The notes under the pieces were generated by a model that saw only the letters and a list, made by a program, of their open reading frames with translations, was not told the DNA's origin and searched no databases. From Carettochelys insculpta (taxonomy: Eukaryota; Chordata; Testudines; Carettochelyidae): a DNA stretch of 64,000 nucleotides. Shown here one piece after another: positions 44,821-55,561 of the stretch. The stretch lies in the NCBI RefSeq assembly GCF_033958435.1, contig NC_134160.1, positions 13,751,001 to 13,815,000 on the forward strand, given 5' to 3'. How positions within the stretch are numbered: position 1 is the stretch's first letter; the number at the start of each line of letters is the position of its first letter. The translations under genes were made by a program, and so were the position numbers.

Positions 44821-45827
44821 AACCCTCAAGTTACGCAGGGGTTGCATTCCTACAACCCCTGCATAACTCAAATTTTTGTGCAAGTTGGGGAGTGGGGGGA
44901 TAGGAACCAGAATGCCGCCTGGTTCCTGGCTCCCCTGGGCTTGCAGGAGCTGGGAAACTGACCAGCCCACCATGGCATGTCAGTTTCCCGGCTCCCAGAT
45001 TGGCAGGCAGCTGGAAACCAGGGGGCAGCATAGTTCCCATCTCCTCGCTACTTGCAAAACCCAGGAAACTGAACAGCCATGTGCTTCCTGCTGTTTGTAG
45101 GGCCTAGGAAATGGCCCAGCTCATGGCTGGTCAGTTTCCCAGTTCCTGCCAGTACAGGGTAGCTGGGAACCAGGCTGCTGCTTGGTTTCCAGCTACCCAT
45201 CACTTGGGGGGCCTGGGACCAAGAAGCCACCTGCTTCCCAGCTCCCTGCTGCTTGCAGGACCTGGGAAACTGACCAGCTTATGCCTGGTCAATTTCCTGG
45301 TTCCTGCCAGTGTGGGGAGATGGGAACATGAGCTGGTCAGTTTCCCTGGTTCCAGAAGCCATGGGGAGCTGGGAACCAAGCAGCAACCTGGCTCCAGTCT
45401 CCCCTCCTCTTGCACAGCCAGGGGACTGACCAGGGCAGCAGCCTTGGTCAGTTTCCTGGCTCCAGGCAGTGGAGGGGAGCTGGGAACCAGGGTCAGCCTG
45501 TCTCCTGGCTTCCCTCCACTCCAGTTTGTCCCGGTCATTTTGCTGCTTGGTTCCCAGCTCCCTGCCTCTTGTGGGACTCAGGAAATTGACCAGCCCACCA
45601 GGCATAGTCAATTTCCTGGATGCTTCTCCCTGCCTTCCCCCAGCTCCACAGCTATCAGTCTGACAGTGTCACTGCTGGGGCAAGGCAGGGAGAAGGCTTT
45701 TCGCTCATCTAGCTGCCCACAGCCGTGAGCAGCTAAGCAGGGTGACAGCCACAGAGCAGCTTCAGGTTGTGCTTAATTCATGTTAAAGTGCATTATGCAC
45801 AACCTGAAGCCATGTATTTTGAGGGTT
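44821..45827. mobile_element. Tc1/mariner (Tigger-like) non-autonomous element with an internal minisatellite
   Basis: Ends AACCCTCAAGTTACGCAGGG (44821) and, inverted from 45827, AACCCTCAAAATACATGGC, flanked by TA on both sides (44819-44820 and 45828-45829). The left 60 bp ('gttacgcaggggttgcattc') look like a Tigger/pogo end. The interior is a degenerate minisatellite, and near the right end 'cttcaggttgtgc' forms a hairpin with 'gcacaacctgaag'. It splits the CR1 at a site where the CR1 words rejoin. It has no transposase. The assignment to mariner rests on the TA and the end sequence only. Confidence 0.55.
44885..45640. repeat. Degenerate minisatellite built of inverted sub-motifs
   Basis: Units repeat 'gctgggaaccag', 'ggttcccagctccc', 'gggaaactgaccagc' and 'tggtcagtttcc' in both orientations, about a dozen times at irregular spacing of 60-100 bp. 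Long open frames over it are artefacts of the repeat. Confidence 0.75.
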
Positions 45828-45930
45828 TAATGTATCATCTTACTTCTTCCAGATGTTTGCAGATGAATTTCTTAATTACTTGCTCCATTGTCTTTCCCAG
45901 CAGAGAAGTTAAACTGATGGTAGAAGAGAT

Positions 45931-46360
45931 TAATTTAGAAATTCTCCAGGCCCTCCACAACCCCTTTTTACTCAGTGCCTCCAGATCCCCACAGGTGCTG
46001 CTATCTCCATACAGTACACACCAGGGTACTCTGACAACTGTGGATGTAGTGGGAGGATTTGCTTCCCGCAGTGAAATGAACTCCTGTGCAGCAAGACCTC
46101 TGTGTACCATATTCCAGCCTTGCTTTGCTGCATCCCACTCATTGAGTTGTTTTCATGCAGAGTTCTAAAATCACTTGACTAGGGGCAATAAATGTAATTA
46201 GGCCTTTTGCCGTAGTAGACTGGGAAATTGAAAGGGGCGACCCAGGCTTGCGAACGTTTAGCAAATCAGTAATCAAAATGTGAAGAGCATTCCTGACTGA
46301 TGAACCAGGACACCAGTCATGTGCCCCAATTACCTGACAATACATCTTCTTCTTTAAACT
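45931..46360. other. No recognisable feature
   Basis: Nothing assigned between the CR1 end and LTR B. Confidence 0.3.
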
Positions 46361-47361
46361 TGTAGCCAGATTGGCTTTCCGGAGGGGTTCCTCTGCCTCC
46401 AGGTCAGTAGGCAGCCACTCCATCCTACTACTGTGGGAGAGAAAACAAATCTCCCAGTCAAAAGTCAACTAAACCCAGACTTGCTTCAGGTGGGCAATGG
46501 GGGAAAGAAACCCAGGTCCGAGGTCCTAGCCTTAGGTCAGGGCTGGCAGCCAGCAAACGCCATAGTTCAGGTGCCTGGCCCTTGGTCATGGTGGAGCAAC
46601 AAACAACACCAGTCGTTCAGCTGCAAGTGCCCAGGCCCTGGTAAGGGGTGGGGCTGCAAAACAAACACAATTAGCAGTTTATAGAGAGCCCCAGCCCTGA
46701 TTCAGGACCTTTAATAACCCTTACTAATCCCTGGGCCACTTCTGTTCTCCCCCCAGTTACATACCTGGGCATCAAGTCTGTCTCTCGGTGGGTACAAGGG
46801 AATCTGGAACTGGCTGGGGTCTGGGAGGTCCAGGCTGGTCTACAGCTGCTTTCAGGTCTCACAGTTTCAGCTGGACTCGGGTTGCAGGCTGGGGCTGGGC
46901 TTCAGGACAATCCTTTGGGTCAGACCAGTCTCTCAGGGGTTCCAGGGGATCCAAGACAAGCTGAGGTTCAGGCGATATAAGCTAGTCTGTGACTGCTTGC
47001 AAGTCTTGAGGGTACAGGTGGACTCAGGGTTCAGGCTGGGGTCAGGGTTGAGGCCAGTCCTCTGGGTCAGGCTGGTCTCTCAGAGTTCCAGGTGATCCAG
47101 AATGAGCTGGGGTCCAGGTGGTTCCAGACAGTCCTCAGCCTCCCAGGTAGAGTGTGTTGGGCAGGCCTCTGGTTCCTCTGAAGGTTGGAGCCAGACTGAG
47201 CCCTTAGGCTGGGCTTTTATACTCCTAGCCCCACCTCCTGGCTAGGACTATTTGGTTAGCTCCTGGTCAGGTACCTGGGAGGGGTTAAGTTTGGCCCAAA
47301 ATGGCTGCTGGAGATGTTCTTCTCCCTCCGGGTCAGTGGGTGGCCACTCTGCCCCACTACA
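46361..47361 (-). mobile_element. Solo LTR B, same family as LTR A
   Basis: Starts TGTAGCCAG (46361) and ends CCCCACTACA (47361), flanked by AAACT and AAACC (one mismatch in 5 bp). On the minus strand it begins TGTAGTGGGGCAGAGTGGCC and has TATAAAA at 47222-47216, as in LTR A. The middle consists of diverged G-rich and 'ggctggtctctcag'-like repeats. It sits against the 3' end of LINE A copy 2. Confidence 0.7.
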
Positions 47362-48489
47362 AAACCCTTGTATTCTGGGTGGAGCACAGTCATCTACAAG
47401 TCTCCTCCATTTCACTCAATCTTGGGACAGAACTTCTAGCTGACCCCTGGAATATCCCAGTTGTTGTCCTTCAATCTCAGTAGATCTTCTCCACGTCACC
47501 TGAGGTTCTCCTCTTTTGTGTTTTCCTTGCGGTTTCCATTTGGGAGTTTGACAGACTGTGCTGGATGATGGTTATGTGAAAATGTGGCCTAGCCATCCCC
47601 ACTTTCTCCTCTTGATTTGAACTTCAAGTGGTTCTTGTCCTGCTCTGTTCCAGAGCTCCTTGTTTGTAACCAAGTCTTGCCATTTGATGTGAAGGATGTA
47701 CCTCAGGCATGTATTTATTAATGTTTGCAGATTGTGTTTTGAAGACTTTTTAGTACACCAGATCTCACATGCATACAAGTGCATACTCTTTGCATTTGTG
47801 TTGAAGATCCACAGTTTTGTCTTTACAAATATTATTTGAGATCTCCATATGGGATGAAGAGTCTTGAGTACAGCTGTTGCTTTCCCTATTCTGGTATTTA
47901 TTTCCTTGTCTGTTCTTCTGTATCTGCCAATAATATTCTACAGGTAGGTGAATTGCTCCATTTCTTCCAAGTCATTCTCTCCTAGTGTTATGGTGTTGTT
48001 GCTGGACTGTTTGATCCTCATTGTCTTGGTGTTTCCCTTGCTGATGCTCAGTCCAGTCATTGAGGCAGTTTTGTCTAGTGTTGTGACTTTTTCTTCCATT
48101 CTTTCATGTCACTGTGAAAGGAGGGGTGACATTGTTAGCACAATCAACGTCCGCTAGTTGTTTGAAAAGTGTCCATTGAATGCCCCATTGATGGCCATCT
48201 GTTGTCCTGCTCCTCATCTAGTCTATGTGATCAAGAATAGGAAAGAAGACAATAGGCACCCTTGTCACACTCTTGAGAGTATGTGGAAGGATCTTCTCAA
48301 GACACCATTGTGAACAATTTGGCATGTAGAGGGTTTGTCCATTGAACAGATCAGGTTAATAATTTTGGATAGGATGCCACAGAATCGCAATTGTTTCTAC
48401 AAAGTGTCTCTAGCAATGCTGTTGAAGCCTTTTTCGAAGCCTGTGTACTGGGGGGTGTTCCACTCAGACTGTTCTATAATCAACCTGAT

Positions 48490-48768
48490 GATATGTCTAT
48501 ACTGGAGGGGTGGAGTTGGCGTGCCATGATTGCTCTTCCAGTGACTGATTTTGTTACGTGTGTGAAGATGAGGCAAAATCAATCCCTCTAGGCTTGGCCA
48601 TTAACCCTGGTACTCTAGGTTGATGCCTATAAGGGGCATCGGCACAAAGATCCCTTTTCTACACTGGGGCAGAAAGTTGATCCTGATACATCGATTCTAG
48701 GTATGCAAATGGCATGGCTATAATCACGTATCTGGGAATGACTTTGATCCCTAGTGTAGCCCAAGCTT
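48490..48768. mobile_element. Short non-autonomous DNA element inside LINE A copy 2 (tentative)
   Basis: Compared with copy 1, the LINE sequence between 'caacctgatgata' and 'gagagtttctatttagtc' contains extra DNA starting 'tgtctatactggagggg' and ending 'ccctagtgtagcccaagc'. These look like decayed inverted ends. The superfamily is unknown. Confidence 0.45.
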
Positions 48769-50025
48769 GAGAGTTTCTATTTAGTCAATACGAGATCTCC
48801 TGTTTTGGAATCCATCCTGTTCTTCCCTGAGCTGTCTGTCACTTCTGTCTTCATTCTCTCCAAGAGAATCCCATTGAACACTTTTCCTGGAATTGATAAT
48901 AAAGTGATGCCTTCCCAGTTCTGGCATTTCTTCATGTTGTCTCTCTTTGGAATATTAATAAGGTTTCCAGTTTAGTGGGATCTTCTCAGTGTCCCAAATT
49001 TTCCCAGGTAGAATACATATCATATTGACTGATATCTCACTTCCTGTCTTGATAGCTTCTACAGGGATGTTGTCTGGACCAGGTGCTTTTCCACTTTTCA
49101 GACAGACAATGGCTTTCGTGATTTCTTCTTTTATGGGTCTTTTGCTGTTAATTTGCAGAAGTATATTTGTAGGTGATAACTCTGGAGTTTTCATGTGGGC
49201 AGGGTGGTTCAGCAGCTCTTCAAAGTGTTCCTTCTACTTACTGAGCTGCTTGCTTGTGTTTGTCTTGTACTGGCTGATCCATTGTATGCTATGACCCAGA
49301 CAGCTTCCGTTGACGTCATACAGGTCTTTCAGTTTTCTCTGTCCTGCATGGTGTTTGGCTTGTTGTGCAAAGTTTTCTACAAAGTTCTTCTTGACTCATT
49401 TTACAGCCTTTTTGACTTCTTTGTTGGCTTCTGAATATAGTCTCTGAGCTTCTGCCTTGGCTACTCTTGTTTTGTTGTTGTTTGCTGCTTTTCTGTCTTT
49501 TCACTCCTTCACTTTTCTCAGAATTAATGCTGTGATCAGTTCTTTATGATGCCTTGTCCACTTTTCCAATGTTTTATCACAGGTTTCTTTTCAGGCTGTT
49601 GTGTTGTGTTCCCAAATGTGTTCCATGAGAGCATCCTTCGGGAAGAGGTTTTCCAGAAGTGCATATGTGTTGGACAGCTCCATTTGGAAACTGGCTCTTG
49701 TCTCTAAATCCTTCAGCTGTTCCATGTTGAATCTCAGTCCCAGCTTGATCAATTTTGTTGTATAGCTCTTAAGCTTGAACATGGTTTTTAAGAACCTGCA
49801 CCTGCTCCTTTTCTAGAGTGAATGTCTGAAAGACCTGCTGATACAGATGTTATTAATCTGGTTTTCTGACTATTGGTCTGGGGAAATCCAAATACCTCAT
49901 GGGTCCTTATGTGTGGAAAAACGCTACTACCTATCTCCAATCTATTGAGGAACAAAAGTCACTGAAGTGCTTTCCATTTTCATTCATGTTGCCTACGCCT
50001 TCTTTTCCCATGGTGTATTCTCTAT

Positions 50026-50459
50026 GGCTGTGTCTACACATGCCGCTTCTTCCAGAAGCAGCATGGTAATGAGCCATCTGGAAGATGCTAATGAGGTGTG
50101 GATGTAAATTTCCCATGCCTCATTAACATATAGGTACATGGTTCAGAGTCCAGAATGTGTGTGCAGACATGCGGCCCACAGGGACATTCTAGAAGGAAAC
50201 CCTCCTTCCGGGAGCCCCCTCTTCCCCAAAATGTCGAGGAAGAAGGGGCTTCCAGAAAGAGGGTTTTCTTCCAGAAGATCCCCATAGGCAACACGTCTGT
50301 ATGTGTGTTTTGGAGTCCAGAAGAGCTTCTTCCGGACTCCGAACCACATGCCCATATGCTAATGAGGCACAGGAAATTTACATCCACACCTCATTAGCAT
50401 CTTTTGGATGGCTCATAACCATGCTGCTTTCGGAAGAAGTGGCACATGTAGACACAGCC
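50026..50459. mobile_element. Palindromic MITE (TTCCGG subtype) inside LINE A copy 2
   Basis: Ends GGCTGTGTCTACACATGCC (50026) and, inverted, GGCTGTGTCTACATGTGCC (from 50459). Flanks are TAT and TAG (one mismatch). The body mirrors around about 50240 ('tgtcgaggaagaagggg'), with 'cattagcat' and 'ggactccgaac' words in both halves. It interrupts the endonuclease region of the LINE. Confidence 0.8.
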
Positions 50460-50965
50460 TAGCTGTATTTATACTTAACACTTTGCAGTTTCTCATAGAA
50501 GTCTGTTTTACATTCCTCAGCTGTTTCTTTGGTGCATAACATTATACAATCAGTAACTTTAGCACTTGGTATAGAATCTAATTATAATGACATGCGGTGA
50601 TACTGTTGTCTATTCCATTAAAGCACCAGATGCCTCTCTTGATAAAATCAAAGCCGTCACCTTCTTTGCATGGTGCATCCTCTTTTTCATGTCCTGAGTA
50701 GATGAGGATTTCATGTTGCCAGGAGTAGCTGACCAGTTTTTGTCCATCTTGTCTTTCACAAACCCAAAACTGCAAGCTTGTACTGTTTCATTTCTGCTGC
50801 AGTCTGTGCTGTCTTCCCCAGTTGATCCATGGCCTGAACATTCCACGTACCAAACTGGGTGTTTGTCCTGGGAGAGAGAAGGATCATCTGTGGAGCAGCT
50901 TCCTTTCGGTTTTCCTTACCACACTTCATATTCAATCTGTGCAGATTGCCGACTTCTCCCAAGAC

Positions 50966-51660
50966 TTGTGTAGTTGTAGATATTTCTGTAACTTTTGGTT
51001 AATTAGGGTTGTTAATGCTAAGCCAAATCCTTTTAACTCAGGGAGACATGATCCAAAGTTGTCTGGGCTCTACCCTTTGAGTTGTCCAGCTTGGGTGACC
51101 CTTCCAAGAGCTGTAGCTCCCATTGGCATACCTCTCTGAGTCATTGACACACACAAGCCACCTCACCACGACAAGGAATGAACCATGGGATGGTGCCAAT
51201 ACACAGTGCTGGGGTAATTGTATAAAAGCATGGTATAAAGCTGCCAAACTCATGGGAACAAAAAAATCAATTCTTAGAAGTTGGATATTTCAAATCCAGG
51301 AAACAGACAAGTGCAAAGAGAACACACATCCATTATTGTCACTTAGTTTGGTGATTGTTTCAACATGCCCGGGTGGGGGATGGGGCAGACATTTGAAAGA
51401 CATCTGTAATTCAGTTTGCTAGTCTGAATAAAGATAAGACTGTAAAGCAAGTTAATGAAACTACAGTATCACATAATTCATTTCCCTAGTGAAACATGAC
51501 CCTTGTCAGATCATGGTAGTCTTTTCCACATTCAAAACTGATTAAAACAAGACTAGCACATTTCATTACATCCTCTCCTCTGAAAAGCAGTTTTACCGCT
51601 TTTGTTCCCTGGACACTGGGGTGATTTGTGACAGGTAAAATTAAATGTTACAAGGGAAAG
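50966..51660. other. No recognisable feature
   Basis: No supported gene or repeat in this stretch. Confidence 0.3.
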
Positions 51661-52204
51661 ATTACACTTTTGGAAACTTCATAGATTCATATAGTTGAAG
51701 GTCAGTGTGGACCACTGTGATCTTCCAGTCATATGTCCTGTTTAGAACAGTCCAGAAAACTTCCACCCTACAATTACTAAACCAGACATTTTAGAAAAAA
51801 CAGACAACTCTGATCTTAAATTTGCCAGAGATGAAAAACCCACAATGAACTTAGGTAAATTGTCCCAGGGGTTGAAAATGTATCCTTTTCTTTCTGTTGT
51901 GAGGGTTTCTAGTTTCAGCTTCCAGCCACTGTATCACATTATACCTTTCCCTGCCAGACTGCAGAGCCGATGTAGGTACTTATAGATCATAATCAAATCT
52001 TCCCTTAGCCTTCTCTTCATTAAGCTAAATAGACTGAGCTCCCTGTGTCTCTTACTCTCAGGCAGGTTTTCTAACACTTTAGTTAATCTCATGGCTATTC
52101 TCTGAACTCTTTGCAATGTACCTACATCCTTCTTGAATCGCTGGCCTCAGAACTGGACACAATATTCTAACAATCACACTAGTGCCAAACAGAGGTAAAA
52201 TAAC

Positions 52205-52217
52205 CTCTCAAATCCTA
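52205..52217. repeat. Target-site duplication CTCTCAAATCCTA (left)
   Basis: The 13-bp word recurs as CTCTCAAATTCTA at 52617-52629 (one mismatch) and brackets the SINE composite. Confidence 0.75.
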
Positions 52218-52616
52218 ACAAAGAGGAAGCTGTGCTAGTCTATACACTATCAAAACAAAAAGCAGTCAAGTAGTTTTGGAAAGAGAATCATCTGAGCTGG
52301 CTTTTATATTCAAATTTGGCACATTAACACATGGTTTAAATTGTGGTGGGAACTTTCTGAGTCACTATAGGGGCTTGTCTGCATACTTGGTTCAGTCTAA
52401 TTCTTGACCTTCCCCCCACCCCTCCACTCTCTGATTTGCTCACCTTGATTATCTTTTTCTGATTTGTCCTCCTTGCTTACTGTTTTTGGTTCTCTGTGCC
52501 TTAAATATTGAGTCTGTTCTGGTCTGGCTATGGTCTGAATAAGTGGGTCTGTCCCACGAAAGCTCACCTAATAAACCATTTTGCTAGTCTTTAAAGTGCT
52601 ACTTGACTGCTTTCTG
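52218..52616 (+). mobile_element. SINE-headed composite with an inverted SINE body at its 3' end
   Basis: The left end is a SINE head ('gaagctgtgctagtctata') and the start of the body ('aaagcagtcaagtag'). About 245 bp of non-SINE sequence follows (52290-52535). The right end is an inverted SINE body ('acgaaagctcacctaata', then 'gtgctacttgactgcttt'). A 13-bp duplication flanks the whole, so the composite was inserted as one retroposed unit into the CR1. The terminal inverted match here is short (about 15 bp), unlike the long arms at 25.1 kb. Confidence 0.75.
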
Positions 52617-53554
52617 CTCTCAAATTCTATGTATCTAAAGACTGCTTCATTCCTTTTAACCACAACATCACACTGCAAACTCCTTTTTCAGCTCATTATC
52701 CACTGTAATCCCCAAATCTTTTTTTCAAAATCTCTTGTCCACACCAGACAAGCATCCTCCATTCTATAAGTATGGCCTGTGTTCTTTGATCCTGGATGTA
52801 TACATTTACATTGAGTCAGATTACAAGATGTACCGTTTGCTTGCACCCAGATTACAAAGCAATCCAGATTGCTCTGTATCTGTAACCAGCTCTCTTCTGT
52901 ATTTACCGCTAGCCAATTTTTCTGTCTTTTGCAAACTTCATCAGTGATGATTTTGTTTTCTTCCAGATTATGGATAAAAATGTTAACTAGCATAGGTCTG
53001 AAAACTGATCCCTGCAGGGACCTACTAGAAACAATCCTGATTGATGATGATTCCTTGTTTAAAAGTATATCTTGAGACCTGTCAGTTAGCCAATTTTTAA
53101 TCTGTTTAAAGTGTGTCATGTTAATTTTATATCATTCTTTGTTTTTAATAAAATGTGATGACATAAGACAGGTGCCTGACATAAATCCAAGTATATTACA
53201 TCAATTCTGTTATCTTTTCATCCAAACATGTGATCCCATGAAAAAAAATCAAGTTTGTTTGACAGGAACTATTTTCCATAAACCCATGTTGATTGGCATA
53301 TTACAATCCTTAAATTCTTTATTAATGGAGTCTTGTGTCACCTACTCCATTATCTTACCTGGGATCAATGCCAGACTTACATGTTTATAACATTAGCTTT
53401 CTTCCAAGCTCCTGGAACTCCCTCAGTGTTCCAGGGTCTTACTGAAAATCAACATTAATGAATCAGTGAGCTCCTCAGCTAGCTCTTTTATAAGTTCTGG
53501 TAAATGGCAGAGTGTTTGAGTTGCAGTGTGAGCTATCAGAGACCACACCAGTTT

Positions 53555-53690
53555 CAGGATACCTGTGTTCTATTCCGGTTTCTTCTTGTGGATGCCTTTT
53601 TCCAAGTCGCTGTACTTTCTTGTGCCTCAGTTTCTTTCTCTCTGAAATTGGGATGATGATACCAACTGCCTATTTGAAATCTACCCTGAA
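53555..53690 (+). mobile_element. MIR-like fragment
   Basis: 'ggatacctgtgttctattcc', 'cttgtgcctcagtttct' and 'gaaattgggatgatgatacc' follow the MIR core order. Diverged and partial. Confidence 0.6.
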
Positions 53691-53730
53691 AAGGGCGAGG
53701 GAACATTATCGATTAATCTATCAAAGGGTA

Positions 53731-53805
53731 CATCTACACTGGAACGCTACATCGAAATAGTTTATTTTGACGTAGTGAAATCGAAATAAGCTATTTTGAC
53801 ACTTA
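53731..53805. mobile_element. End fragment of a two-gene-type Harbinger element
   Basis: 'tacatctacactggaacgct' followed by 'acatcgaaatagtttatt' matches the first 60-70 bp of element 2 (8244 onward). It is cut off by the palindromic MITE on its right. Confidence 0.65.
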
Positions 53806-54961
53806 AGCCATGTCTACAGCTGTGTCTACACGTGCCCCAAACTTCGAAATGGCCGCGCAAATGGCCATTTCGAAGTTTACTAATGAAGCGCTGAAATGCA
53901 TATTCAGCGCTTCATTAGCATGTGGGCTGCCGCGGCGCTTCAAAATTGACGCGCCTTGCCGCCGCACGGTGCGTCCAGACGGGGCTCCTTTTCGAAAGGA
54001 TGCCGCCTACTTCGAAGTCCCCTTATTCCCATGGAACCAGACATTTGTCACACACGAAGAACCCATGGAATAAGGGGACTTCGAAGTAGGCGGTGTCCTT
54101 TCGAAAAGGAGCCCCGTCTGGACGCGCTGCGCAGCAGCAAGGCGCGTCAATTTCGAAGCGCTGCGGCAGCCTGCAGCTACGTCTACACGTGAATGCTACA
54201 TCGAAATAAGCTATTTTGATGAATAACATCTACACGTCCTCCAGGGCTGGTGCCGTCAACGTTCAACGTCGACGTTGGGCAGCGCTACATTGAAGTAGGC
54301 ACTACAGGGGAGCGTCTACACACCAAAGTGGCCCACATCAAAATAAGGGTGCCAAGAACAGCTGCAGACAGGGTCACAGGGCAGACTCAACAGCAAGCCA
54401 CTCCCTTAAAGGGCCCCTCCCAGACACAGTTGCACTAAACAACACAAGATCCACAGAGCCGACAACTGGTTGCAGACCCTGTGCATGCAGCATGGATCCC
54501 CAGCTGCAACAGCAGCAGCCAGAAGCCCTGGGCTAAGGGCTCCTGCACACGGTGACCATAGAAGCCCACAGGGGCCGGAGAGAGCGTCCATCAACCCCTC
54601 AGCTGATGGCTGCCATGGCGGACCCTGCTATTTCGATGTTGCGAGACGCGGGTCTGCTACAAGTGTCCTACTTCGATGTCCAACTTCGAAGTAGGGCGCT
54701 ATTCCCATCTCCCCATTAGGATAGCGACTTTGACGTCTCGCCGCCTTATGTCGATTTCAACTTCGAAATAGCGCTCGTCACGTGTAGCCGTGGCGGGCGC
54801 TATTTCGAATTTGGCGTGGCCACTTCGAAGTAGCTGGCACGTGTAGACGCGGCTCGCATGCTAATGAAGCGCTGAATATGCATTTCAGAGGTTCATTAGT
54901 AAACTTCGAAATGGCCATTTGCATGGCCATTTCGAAGTTTGGGGCACATGTAGACATAGCC
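53806..54961. mobile_element. Palindromic Harbinger MITE interrupted by another Harbinger insertion
   Basis: The left half (to 54174) and right tail (54855-54961) match the 35.2 kb MITE closely ('ccaaacttcgaaatggcc', 'gcgcttcattagcatg', 'ctaatgaagcgctgaatatg'). The left end seems to carry two partial copies of the terminal word (agccatgtctaca, then gctgtgtctaca at 53818). The 54175-54854 element is inserted near the right arm. The 5' flank (TTA) and 3' flank (TGG) do not match. Confidence 0.8.
54175..54854. mobile_element. Internally deleted derivative of a two-gene Harbinger element, nested in a MITE
   Basis: Ends AGCTACGTCTACACGTG (54175) and, inverted, AGCCGCGTCTACACGTG (from 54854), flanked by TGC (54172-54174) and CGC (54855-54857), a 3-bp duplication with one transition at a CpG. 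The left half matches element 2 up to the transposase start (ATGGATCCCCAGCTGCAACA). The right half matches the outer end beyond the Myb gene ('cagctgatggctgccatgg'). Almost all coding sequence is deleted, so it is a short non-autonomous derivative of the coding elements. Confidence 0.85.
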
Positions 54962-54994
54962 TGGGTGGGTCAAGGAACTATCAACCCTCTATAG

Positions 54995-55560
54995 GCAACG
55001 GCAGAGGTAATTCAAAATTGACTGATCCCAAAATCAAAGAAAGAGGTCCAATCCTTCCTAGGGTTGGCCAGATATTACAGGCAGTTTGTACCCCACTAAA
55101 CACCCAAATGTGGAAAAGTGGACTCAGCAGCTTTCAAGCAGCTTAAGGCTGTCCTGATGTCTGACCTTATATGAAGAACCCCTGATTACGATAAACCTTT
55201 CGTCGTCACCACAGATGCATCTGAGCATGGCGTGGAGGCAATTCTAATGCTGAAAGGACCAGATCAACAATTTCACCGTATCAAGTTTCTCAGCAAAAAA
55301 GTCTCTGAGAGTGAAAGCCACTGGTCTATCACAGAGAAAGAATGCTATGCTATTGTGTATGCTCCAGAAAAGCTATGATCTTATGTTTGGGGACGACGCT
55401 TTCATCTGCAGACCAACTATTCTGCACTGTAGTGGCATCACACAGCCAAGGAGTTTGACAAAAAACTCCTTCAATAGAGTTTGGTCTCGAAGACTCCAAC
55501 CTTGACACAGAATACATTTCAGGAGCTTCTAACAAAGTAGCTGATACGCACTCCCGTAAG
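54995..55560 (+). pseudogene. Ty3/Gypsy pol fragment (end of RT and RNase H)
   Basis: Broken plus-strand frames read SFLGLARYYRQFVP (RT-RNase H connection), FKQLKAVLMSDP, FVVTTDASEHGVEAIL (RNase H first catalytic Asp), KFLSKKVSESESHWSITEKE (with the conserved Glu), AIVYA, YVWGRRFHLQT and a worn ALQW-like motif. Order and spacing are those of Ty3/Gypsy pol. Stops (for example TGA at about 55376) and frameshifts show a dead copy. No LTR, integrase or protease is seen nearby. Confidence 0.75.
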
Positions 55561-55561
55561 G

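Larger units (their letters stand above)
43705..45930 (-). pseudogene. CR1 LINE, second subfamily, split by a Tigger-like element
   Basis: Minus-strand frames give LTSLLGKTMEQVIKKFICKH (about 45920-45835), then, beyond the insertion, QHGFVKKKSCQTDLIAF and NLIYLDFSKYL (44830-44650), GLVLFNIFINNLDIGIES, IKFADDAKLGGVATD and MKFNKNKCKVLHLGRNNQ (44514-44188), and the C-terminal part down to 43705. These are CR1 ORF2 RT blocks. FADD is intact, and frameshifts are present. The usual 3' tail is missing: the copy ends abruptly where LINE C begins at 43704. Confidence 0.8.
47366..50965 (-). pseudogene. RTE-like LINE, copy 2, with endonuclease and RT remnants
   Basis: Minus-strand pieces in order are as follows. 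The endonuclease start lies at 50962-50756 (QFGTWNVQAMDQLGKTAQTA, AEMKQYKLAVLGL), with an SGHEKEDAPCKEGDG block at about 50700 and NENGKHFSDFC at about 49990. The linker is at 49782-49591. RT start is at 49194-48955 (EITKAIVCLKSGKAPGPDNI, GKIWDTEKIPLNWK). The C-terminus is at 47784-47572 (LYACEIWCTKKS, RRKWGWLGHIF). It is interrupted by a MITE (50026-50459) and a short element near 48.5-48.8 kb. The 3' ends of copies 1 and 2 align, which supports a real family boundary. Many lesions make it dead. Confidence 0.75.
51665..53470 (-). pseudogene. Old CR1-type LINE split by a SINE composite
   Basis: The plus-strand left part resembles a reversed CR1 3' end ('atagattcatatagttgaag', 'actggacacaatattctaac'). 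Minus frames 52116-51934 (KVLENLPESKRHRELSLFSL) and 53119-52688 (KQIKNWLTDRSQDILLN, SLQGSVFRPMLVNIFIHNL, AYSLVWTRDFEKKIW-like) are CR1 RT and C-terminal blocks. The usual LFADD region is degraded. An inverted SINE composite interrupts it at 52218-52616 with a 13-bp target duplication. Confidence 0.65.

Noticed and set aside
45111..45728. 205-codon open frame on the plus strand
   Set aside because: It lies over the degenerate minisatellite of a Tigger-like element. Equally long frames occur on the other strand, so the openness reflects the repeat and not a gene.
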